From assembly GCA_964418645.1 (NCBI GenBank), contig CAYQME010000079.1, forward strand, positions 1-10,098: a DNA stretch of 10,098 nucleotides, given 5' to 3'. The position numbers and the translations under genes are program-made. The DNA comes from JAADHG01 sp964418645 (GTDB taxonomy: Bacteria; Bacteroidota; Bacteroidia; Flavobacteriales; Flavobacteriaceae). The notes beneath the pieces are model-generated. The model saw only the letters and a list, made by a program, of their open reading frames with translations, was not told the DNA's origin and did no database searches. Every line of letters begins with the position of its first letter. Within the stretch, counting starts at the first letter, position 1. Below are positions 1-4,901 of the stretch, in pieces.

Positions 1-659
1 GGTTCCATAATTAAATACCCTGCTATATTTGGATGTACGCCATCACTGGTTAATTCTTTTTTGAGCCCATTAGACTCGTTTACCATGGCACTAAAATAGT
101 CCACAAATAAGATGTCATGTTTAGTTGCGTAAGATTTTAATAAAGCATTCAGATTCATAACTTTTTCTGCAGGTTTTAGCCCAGGTTTCCATGGAAAATC
201 GTAAGCCGGAAGCACCGAACACAATATTGTCTTTATATGATTAGTCGTGGCCAATTCTACCATTGAAATGATATTGTTAATAATCATGTCAATTGTAGAA
301 GGTCCAGTATTTTCTGCTATATCGTTTATCCCTGCTAATATAACTACGGTTGAAGGTTTCAGATTAATAACATCTTGTCTAAAACGTAATAGCATTTGAG
401 GTGTCGTTTGTCCACTAATACCTCTATTTATATAATGCTCGTTAACAAAAAATTGAGGTCGTAAGGTTAACCAACCCTCGGTAATAGAGTTACCCATAAA
501 AATGATGCGACTAGCATCGCGCTTAGAAGAAATTAATTCAGTATTTTCCTTTTGAAATCGTTTTAAGTTAGCCCAATCTTGAGCATAAGATAGTTCAAAC
601 ATTAGGACTGTTAAAAGAAAACATAAAATCAATTTTAATTTTTTTATAACTAATTTCAT
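1..659 (-). CDS. Secreted SGNH/GDSL-family hydrolase (partial, C-terminus off the left edge)
   Basis: Probably an exported esterase or acylhydrolase of the SGNH superfamily (GDSL-like lipase/acylhydrolase, Lipase_GDSL_2 type). The visible 219 residues begin with a signal peptide: basic MKLVIKKLK, a hydrophobic core, and a likely cut after SYA at residue 26, before QDW. All four SGNH blocks are present: GNSITEGW with nucleophile Ser58, Gly83 in RGISGQ, Asn112 in GIND, and Asp206/His209 in SDGVHPN. The reading frame is still open at base 1 after GYLIME, which in this family lies close to the end, so perhaps 10-25 residues are missing. The natural substrate cannot be read from the sequence; carbohydrate deacetylation is common among relatives. 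It lies about 200 bases downstream of a DUF6090 gene on the same strand, and I saw no clear promoter between them. Family assignment is firm; substrate is unknown. Confidence 0.92.
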   Translation of the reverse strand, partial: MKLVIKKLKLILCFLLTVLMFELSYAQDWANLKRFQKENTELISSKRDASRIIFMGNSITEGWLTLRPQFFVNEHYINRGISGQTTPQMLLRFRQDVINLKPSTVVILAGINDIAENTGPSTIDMIINNIISMVELATTNHIKTILCSVLPAYDFPWKPGLKPAEKVMNLNALLKSYATKHDILFVDYFSAMVNESNGLKKELTSDGVHPNIAGYLIME

Positions 660-861
660 GTGTTTATATTTATTGTTTTTTAATGGTCACATGCAGTTCG
701 CTATTAATCATTTTCTTGAGTGATAATAATTTTAACATGCTCGTTTCATAAGGGTTTATTAAACAGATAAATATAATGGAAAAAGTTAACTCTTGATAAT
801 TTCAGTGACAACTAAATGAGTCTTTACTTGTTTTTTACCACAGTTCTTTGTTAGCCTTTCG

Positions 862-1575
862 TTATTTTTCTAGCTCCAAATCAATCTCTGCTATTATTGA
901 TTTCATTTTTACTTTAGAATCATCCAAAAAAGCACAATAAAATTGAGAGTTTTCCCAAAAATTTGCTATATCAGAAATCATTATTTTATTGCCAGATTTC
1001 ATCAAGTTTTCATAACTCCAATGAAATTTTTCATATGAATATTTTCCTGCTAAATTATTCTCTCTGAGTTTTAAATCTTCGTAAATACTATTGATTCTAG
1101 GATACTCAATGTTATATAGGGTTTGAATTTTTTGAAACAATATTCTATTATTAATCAAATTTGATTTTCCGTCAGCGATTAGCGAATTATAAGTACCAAT
1201 AGTTGATCTAAATGAATTTCCTCTGTGGAACAAATCTATGAACTTCATATTTACAGTGTCAATATTTTGTAATTTATACTTTGAAAGCAATTTAAAGTAA
1301 GGTTCTAAAGATTCAACTATATTGAGTGCGGAGATTTTTGAATTAACAATTATGGTTGATTGATTAATATCTTGTCTCAAATCATTTCTTATCCCCTTTA
1401 AATATTCTTTCTCTTGAGTAGATTCTTTTTGTTTCTCGTTCCAATTGTTTACTTGAAGGGCAATCAAAATACCAATAACTACTAACAGTATTTCTCCGAT
1501 AGCATAAATTAGATACTTACTGAACTTGTTTTCATATATCATTTTTTGTCTAATTTTTCTAAAGAGTTTAATCAT
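862..1575 (-). CDS. DUF6090 family single-pass membrane protein
   Basis: A 237-residue protein of unknown function that I recognise as DUF6090, a family with many paralogues in Flavobacteriia. The hallmark N-terminus is present: a short basic segment (MIKLFRKIRQK), then ENKFSKYLIYAIGE leading into one transmembrane helix at about residues 22-42, ending ALQVNNWNE. The rest (about 45-237) is hydrophilic and mostly helical, with a possible coiled coil just after the membrane, and probably lies in the periplasm. No catalytic motif is visible. The ATG at 1575 is chosen because it gives the family's usual N-terminus. The gene stands alone: about 240 bases separate it from lysS, with a terminator in between, and about 200 bases separate it from the hydrolase downstream. 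I found no convincing TAnnTTTG promoter directly upstream. Confidence 0.88.
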   Translation of the reverse strand: MIKLFRKIRQKMIYENKFSKYLIYAIGEILLVVIGILIALQVNNWNEKQKESTQEKEYLKGIRNDLRQDINQSTIIVNSKISALNIVESLEPYFKLLSKYKLQNIDTVNMKFIDLFHRGNSFRSTIGTYNSLIADGKSNLINNRILFQKIQTLYNIEYPRINSIYEDLKLRENNLAGKYSYEKFHWSYENLMKSGNKIMISDIANFWENSQFYCAFLDDSKVKMKSIIAEIDLELEK

Positions 1576-1741
1576 AGTTGGTTGTAAGGGTGTGGCTAGT
1601 TGATTTTGAAATAAATATAATAATTCTTATTTAGAGTTGAATAATAGATTTACTAGAATGGATGAAATCAGATGTATACAAAATCTTTAAAGCGACGAAT
1701 CCATGACACTTAATAGGTGTCTATCTACTACAATATGCAAC

Positions 1742-1775
1742 AAAAAAAGGATTTGCAATTAAGTAAATCCTTTTT
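1742..1775 (-). terminator. Intrinsic terminator downstream of lysS
   Basis: Inverted repeat with an 11-bp perfect stem (AAAAAGGATTT at 1744-1754 against AAATCCTTTTT at 1765-1775), extendable by a C-G and a G-T pair to leave the loop AATTAA (1757-1762). On the minus strand the hairpin ends in seven Ts (1748 down to 1742), 44 bases past the lysS stop, so it should terminate lysS. The plus strand also ends in a T-rich run, so the element could act in both directions, but no plus-strand gene lies to its left. Confidence 0.8.
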
Positions 1776-1781
1776 GTTTTA

Positions 1782-1813
1782 TTGTGACCCTTCGACACCG
1801 CTCAGAGTGACAA
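1782..1813. repeat. REP-like short element (CTTCGAC...GCTCAG core)
   Basis: A 32-base, comparatively GC-rich patch between the lysS stop and its terminator. Its core is CTTCGAC (1790-1796), four bases, then GCTCAG (1800-1805). The core is flanked by two copies of GTGAC (1784-1788 and 1807-1811) and by outer inverted ends TTGT/ACAA. From memory, elements with this core and flanking GTGAC/GTCAC recur between genes in many Bacteroidota genomes. Only one copy is in this window, so its repetitive nature is an inference. Confidence 0.5.
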
Positions 1814-1818
1814 ATCTA

Positions 1819-3516
1819 TTATTCTTGTAACTCTACGATAAGAGCATCTTCAATTTTAGTAACCTTTGTTAAGCCATGTTTTGCTAAGCCTTTCATGCCT
1901 TTGTCCCAAGCTTTATTGCTTAATCCTGATTGTGATTTTAAATCAGATAAATTCATAGATTTTTGAGCTTTTAAAATATTGAAAATGGCTTTTTCATTAT
2001 CACTCATTTCAATAGCCTTTTTCTCAGGTTTCATTTGAGGAAAAAACAAAACTTCTTGTATAGAAGCATTGTTTGTTAAAAACATAATTAAGCGATCCAT
2101 ACCAATTCCCATTCCAGAGGTAGGAGGCATTCCGTATTCTAAAGCTCTTAAAAAATCTTGATCTATAAATTCAGTTGCTTCATCATCACCACGACCTGCT
2201 AATCTTACTTGATCTTCAAAGCGTTCTCTTTGATCAATTGGGTCGTTTAACTCAGAATAGGCATTGGCTAATTCTTTACCACAAATAATTAATTCAAATC
2301 GTTCTGTAAGATCTGGATTTGAACGATGCTCTTTAGTTAAAGGACTCATCTCTTTTGGATAGTCTGTAATAAAGGTTGGTTGAATATAATTGGCTTCACA
2401 TTTTTCGCCAAAAATCTCATCAATAAGCTTTCCTTTTCCCATGGTTTCATCAACTTCAATTCCCATGTTTTTTGCTGCTTCTCTAATTTCATTTTCTGAT
2501 TTTCCAGAAATATCAAATCCAGTAAAATGTTTAATGGAATCTGTCATGGTTACTCTAGCATAAGGCGCTTTAAAATTAATTTCATGTTCTCCAAAAGTAG
2601 TTTTTGAGCTGCCATTTACTTCAGTAGCACAAAACTCTAACAATCTTTCAGTGAAATCCATCATCCAATGGTAATCCTTATAGGCTACATAAATTTCCAT
2701 CATGGTGAACTCAGGATTATGAGTGCGATCCATGCCTTCATTTCTAAAGGTTTTTGCAAATTCATAAACACCATCAAATCCACCAACGATTAATTTTTTT
2801 AAATACAATTCGCAGGCAATTCGCATATACATAGGAATGTCTAAGGAATTGTGATGCGTTTGGAATGGTCTTGCTGCAGCACCTCCAGGGATTGACTGAA
2901 GGATAGGAGTTTCTACTTCGTAGTAACCATTGTTATTAAAAAATGTACGCATTGCTGTAAATAGCTTAGTACGTTTAATGAACACTTCTTTAACTTTAGG
3001 ATTAACAACCAAATCTGCATAACGTTGTCTATAACGCATTTCAGGGTCATTAAACTCATCAAACATATTCCCTTCGGCATCTGTTTTTGGCAATGGTAAT
3101 GGTTTTAGTGACTTACTCAATAGGGAGAATTTTTTTACCATGATGGTTTGTTCACCAACTTTGGTAGTAAATAATTCACCTTCAATACCTATAAAATCTC
3201 CAATATCAAGTAGTTTTTTATACACATCATTGTATAAAGTTTTATCTTCTCCTGGACAAATTTCATCACGATTAAAATACACTTGTATTCTGCCTTCACT
3301 ATCTTGTAGCTCTGCAAAAGATGCTTTACCTTGTATTCGTCTTGACATTAATCGACCTGCAACAATAACTTGTTTACCTTCAGCAAAATCCTGTTTTATC
3401 TGTTTTGTAGAATGATTAATAGGATATAATTTTGCTGGATAAGGATTGATGCCTAAAGCTCTTAAGTTTTTAAGCTTTTCGCGTCTTACTAATTCTTGTT
3501 CTGATAATTGCGACAT
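1819..3516 (-). CDS. lysS: Lysyl-tRNA synthetase, class II
   Basis: Charges tRNA-Lys with lysine in the cytoplasm, using ATP. The 565-residue protein has an N-terminal OB-fold anticodon-binding domain at about residues 48-135 (VAGRLMSRRIQGKASF, LQDSEGRIQVYF). The class II catalytic core follows: motif 1 around 185-209, motif 2 at 257-276 (FRNEGMDRTHNPEFT) and motif 3 at 468-482 (GMGIGMDRLIMFL). About 60 extra residues after the core (from about 504) look like a small helical or winged-helix domain; the enzyme is correspondingly longer than the roughly 505-residue E. coli form. The frame stays open upstream to a GTG at 3549. I choose the ATG at 3516 (MSQLSEQELVRREKL) because it matches family N-termini and because a promoter -7 box (TATCTTTG) overlaps that GTG. 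It is transcribed divergently from the Pmp3/lipB group and followed by a strong terminator. Confidence 0.98.
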   Translation of the reverse strand: MSQLSEQELVRREKLKNLRALGINPYPAKLYPINHSTKQIKQDFAEGKQVIVAGRLMSRRIQGKASFAELQDSEGRIQVYFNRDEICPGEDKTLYNDVYKKLLDIGDFIGIEGELFTTKVGEQTIMVKKFSLLSKSLKPLPLPKTDAEGNMFDEFNDPEMRYRQRYADLVVNPKVKEVFIKRTKLFTAMRTFFNNNGYYEVETPILQSIPGGAAARPFQTHHNSLDIPMYMRIACELYLKKLIVGGFDGVYEFAKTFRNEGMDRTHNPEFTMMEIYVAYKDYHWMMDFTERLLEFCATEVNGSSKTTFGEHEINFKAPYARVTMTDSIKHFTGFDISGKSENEIREAAKNMGIEVDETMGKGKLIDEIFGEKCEANYIQPTFITDYPKEMSPLTKEHRSNPDLTERFELIICGKELANAYSELNDPIDQRERFEDQVRLAGRGDDEATEFIDQDFLRALEYGMPPTSGMGIGMDRLIMFLTNNASIQEVLFFPQMKPEKKAIEMSDNEKAIFNILKAQKSMNLSDLKSQSGLSNKAWDKGMKGLAKHGLTKVTKIEDALIVELQE

Positions 3517-3548
3517 GGTCTTTTGACTATAATTGAAATTTAAACGCA

Positions 3549-3579
3549 CAAAGATAATTACTATTTGTTAGATAGTAAA
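3549..3579 (-). promoter_or_regulatory. Predicted lysS promoter
   Basis: On the minus strand TATCTTTG (3556 down to 3549) is a perfect Bacteroidota -7 box (TAnnTTTG). A near-match to the -33 box, TTTA, lies at 3579-3576 with a 19-base spacer. Transcription would start around 3543, leaving a leader of about 27 bases before the ATG at 3516. The -7 box sits over the alternative GTG start at 3549, which argues against using it. Confidence 0.6.
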
Positions 3580-3587
3580 TAATATCG

Positions 3588-3619
3588 TTGTTTTATGTCT
3601 TGTAACAAATGTATTTATG
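3588..3619 (+). promoter_or_regulatory. Possible promoter for the Pmp3/YqaE gene
   Basis: TTG (3588-3590), a 21-base spacer, then TATTTATG (3612-3619), one base away from TAnnTTTG. It would give a leader of about 36 bases before the ATG at 3661. With one mismatch in a very AT-rich stretch this is only a weak candidate; no better match was seen in the lysS-Pmp3 intergenic region. Confidence 0.25.
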
Positions 3620-3660
3620 CTGCGTCATATAAGTAATCATCAATCATAAAATTAAATTAA

Positions 3661-3819
3661 ATGAGTTTTTGGAGAGTTTTACTAGCCATTTTTTTTCCAC
3701 CACTTTCTGTTTTAGATAAAGGTTGTGGTTCTATATTTATTGTTTTCTTACTATGGCTTTGCGGATGGGTTCCTGGAGTTATTGCTGCACTTGTTATTTT
3801 GAATAATCCTAATAAATAA
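3661..3819 (+). CDS. Pmp3/YqaE (UPF0057) family small membrane protein
   Basis: A 52-residue, very hydrophobic protein of the Pmp3/YqaE family (proteolipid membrane potential modulator, UPF0057). Two membrane segments, at about residues 3-18 and 24-47, carry the family hallmarks: WRVLLAIFFPPLSV in the first helix and GWVPGVIAALVI in the second. Yeast Pmp3 affects membrane potential and cation tolerance, and several bacterial members are stress-induced; the molecular role in flavobacteria is unknown. A minus-strand open frame covers the same DNA but resembles nothing, while the plus-strand product matches the family along its whole length. The ATG at 3661 gives the usual MSxWR start. lipB begins 29 bases downstream on the same strand, so cotranscription is possible. 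Confidence 0.93.
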   Translation: MSFWRVLLAIFFPPLSVLDKGCGSIFIVFLLWLCGWVPGVIAALVILNNPNK

Positions 3820-3834
3820 AATTTTAAAATGTTG

Positions 3835-3842
3835 TAATTTTG
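3835..3842 (+). promoter_or_regulatory. -7 box immediately before lipB
   Basis: TAATTTTG is a perfect match to TAnnTTTG, only six bases before the lipB ATG at 3849. If used, transcription would start at about 3847-3849, giving a leaderless or nearly leaderless lipB message. No TTTG lies at the proper distance upstream, so the match may be chance in AT-rich DNA, with lipB instead read from the Pmp3 promoter. Confidence 0.35.
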
Positions 3843-3848
3843 TACTCT

Positions 3849-4565
3849 ATGAATAAGATAGTTGAGGTACAAGATTTAGGTCTAAAAGATTATAAACAAA
3901 CTTGGGATTACCAAGAGCTATTGTTTAAAGGTATAGTTGATACCAAAATTAAAAATAGAAGAGAAGAAAGTAATAATGCGACCAATAATTATTTTTTATT
4001 TGTAGAGCATCCACATGTTTATACCTTAGGAAAAAGTGGAGATATGTCTAACCTGCTATTAAATGAGGAGCAACTTTCCCAAAAAGGGGCCACATTTTAT
4101 AAAATTAATCGAGGTGGAGATATAACTTATCATGGTCCAGGACAAATAGTGGGTTACCCCATTTTAGATCTCGATAATTTTTTTACTGATATACATAAAT
4201 ACCTGCGTTTGCTTGAAGAAATGATTATTCTAACTCTCGCTGAATATGGTTTAAAGGCAGAGCGAAGCAATGGAGAAACGGGAGTTTGGTTGGATGTCGG
4301 AACACCTTTTGCTCGTAAGATTTGTGCTATGGGAGTTCGTGCAAGTCGTTGGGTAACTATGCATGGTTTTGCATTAAATGTGAATGCCAATTTGGGCTAT
4401 TTTGATAATATTATACCTTGTGGCATTCGTGGTAAGGCCGTAACCTCTTTAAATGTTGAGCTCGGTAAAAAAGAAGTGAATGAAGCCGAAGTAAAAGAAA
4501 AATTGTTAATGCATTTTGCAGTACTTTTTTGGGCGGAATTAGAAACTAAATTACTTTCATTATGA
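3849..4565 (+). CDS. lipB: Octanoyl-[acyl-carrier-protein]-protein N-octanoyltransferase (lipoyl synthesis)
   Basis: Moves the octanoyl group from acyl carrier protein onto lysines of lipoyl domains (pyruvate and 2-oxoglutarate dehydrogenases, GcvH), the first step of de novo lipoate assembly before LipA inserts sulfur. The 238-residue length is slightly above the usual 210-230. The LipB signature is complete: EHPHVYTLGKSG at 53-64, RGGDITYHGPGQIVGYP at 88-104, ARKICAMGVRASRWVTMHG at 155-173 with catalytic Lys157, and IIPCGI with the acyl-thioester Cys191. The frame extends nine bases upstream to a TTG, but the ATG at 3849 (MNKIVEVQDLG) fits family N-termini and the TTG lies inside a -7 box. 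The stop codon overlaps the ATG of a 33-residue membrane protein (ATGA). No lipA is in the window. Confidence 0.97.
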   Translation: MNKIVEVQDLGLKDYKQTWDYQELLFKGIVDTKIKNRREESNNATNNYFLFVEHPHVYTLGKSGDMSNLLLNEEQLSQKGATFYKINRGGDITYHGPGQIVGYPILDLDNFFTDIHKYLRLLEEMIILTLAEYGLKAERSNGETGVWLDVGTPFARKICAMGVRASRWVTMHGFALNVNANLGYFDNIIPCGIRGKAVTSLNVELGKKEVNEAEVKEKLLMHFAVLFWAELETKLLSL

Positions 4566-4663
4566 ATATAGGAATGTGGGTTGCCATAGCAGTAGCCGTT
4601 TTTGTTGCCATTTATTTCGGAAATAAAGCGGCTAATAAAAATAAAGATAAAGATAAAAAATAG
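4562..4663 (+). CDS. 33-residue single-helix membrane microprotein coupled to lipB
   Basis: A short reading frame whose ATG overlaps the lipB stop (ATGA at 4562-4565), the classic arrangement for translational coupling. The product starts MNIGMW, has one strongly hydrophobic segment at about residues 5-19 (WVAIAVAVFVAIYFG), and ends in a very basic tail rich in NK and DK pairs (residues 21-33), which by the positive-inside rule should stay in the cytoplasm. I do not recognise the family and cannot give a function. Support for a real gene: exact stop-start overlap, a coherent membrane-anchor-plus-tail design, and its position as the last plausible member of a Pmp3-lipB group. The caveat is that 33 codons can be open by chance, and AT-rich DNA readily encodes lysine and asparagine. 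Confidence 0.6.
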   Translation: MNIGMWVAIAVAVFVAIYFGNKAANKNKDKDKK

Positions 4664-4694
4664 TATTATTTATTAAGTCTATCGGTAATTATAT

Positions 4695-4725
4695 AAAAAA
4701 ACGCCAAAGCAATCCTGCTTTGGCG
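4695..4725 (-). terminator. Intrinsic terminator reading on the minus strand
   Basis: A perfect 10-bp GC-rich stem, CGCCAAAGCA (4702-4711) against TGCTTTGGCG (4716-4725), with a four-base loop. On the minus strand it is followed by seven Ts (4701 down to 4695). On the plus strand the following bases are CGACAATAG with no U-tract, so it is built for minus-strand transcripts: the lipoprotein gene and/or the candidate RNA just upstream. It may still stall plus-strand transcripts from lipB. Confidence 0.85.
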
Positions 4726-4853
4726 CGACAATAGATTAGGGCTCCCGATTTGGTTATCGTTAATTGCTTTTTGACTAAGTTGCTAAAAATAAAATGAGGC
4801 GTAACCAAACGTGAAAATTTGGTATGATTTGCTATTAAAAATGCTGTTAAGAA
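4695..4853 (-). ncRNA. Candidate small non-coding RNA of about 160 nt
   Basis: Between a well-formed minus-strand promoter (4859-4891) and a strong minus-strand terminator lies DNA with no minus-strand ATG at all, so a short transcript from here would be non-coding. It could form a local hairpin (4818-4823 with 4804-4809) or an alternative 8-bp stem (4802-4809 with 4749-4756), and it ends in the terminator hairpin, preceded by CGGGAGCCC. I could not match it to tmRNA, 6S RNA, SRP RNA or RNase P RNA by eye. The alternative is that it is simply the 3' untranslated region of the upstream lipoprotein gene, whose stop is at 4902 and which has no nearer terminator. The start point is estimated from promoter spacing. 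Confidence 0.42.
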
Positions 4854-4858
4854 TAATT

Positions 4859-4891
4859 CAAAACTACAAAAATAAACCCTTAAGTATCAAA
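4859..4891 (-). promoter_or_regulatory. Predicted promoter for the candidate small RNA
   Basis: On the minus strand TTTG (4891-4888), a 21-base spacer and TAGTTTTG (4866-4859) match both boxes of the Bacteroidota promoter exactly. A second -7-like box, TATTTTTG, lies directly beside it (4874-4867). The promoter begins 10 bases after the stop of the lipoprotein gene and points away from it, toward a region without open frames. Predicted start is about 4853. Confidence 0.5.
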
Positions 4892-4901
4892 TATTTTCGC
4901 A

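Noticed and set aside
670..738. 22-codon minus-strand frame (MLKLLSLKKM...) just upstream of the SGNH hydrolase
   Set aside because: Short, with no recognisable family, hydrophobic pattern or start signal. The frame is open for only about 40 codons in AT-rich DNA, so chance is the simplest explanation, although a leftover gene tail cannot be excluded.
1705..1721. Small inverted repeat GACAC...GTGTC upstream of the DUF6090 gene
   Set aside because: Only five Watson-Crick pairs plus a wobble, no U-tract and no promoter box beside it; too weak to call an operator or terminator.
3140..3415. Plus-strand 91-codon open frame inside lysS
   Set aside because: Lies entirely antisense to well-conserved LysRS coding sequence (OB-fold region); its composition reflects the opposite strand.
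3517..3549. Eleven extra codons at the lysS N-terminus from a GTG start
   Set aside because: A promoter -7 box overlaps the GTG, and the extra residues are not typical of LysRS.
3657..3872. Minus-strand open frame of 71 codons
   Set aside because: It lies over the plus-strand Pmp3/YqaE gene, which matches a known family over its full length; the minus-strand product resembles nothing and would run into the lipB start.
4154..4390. Minus-strand 78-codon frame inside lipB
   Set aside because: Antisense to the conserved LipB catalytic region; an artefact of codon composition.
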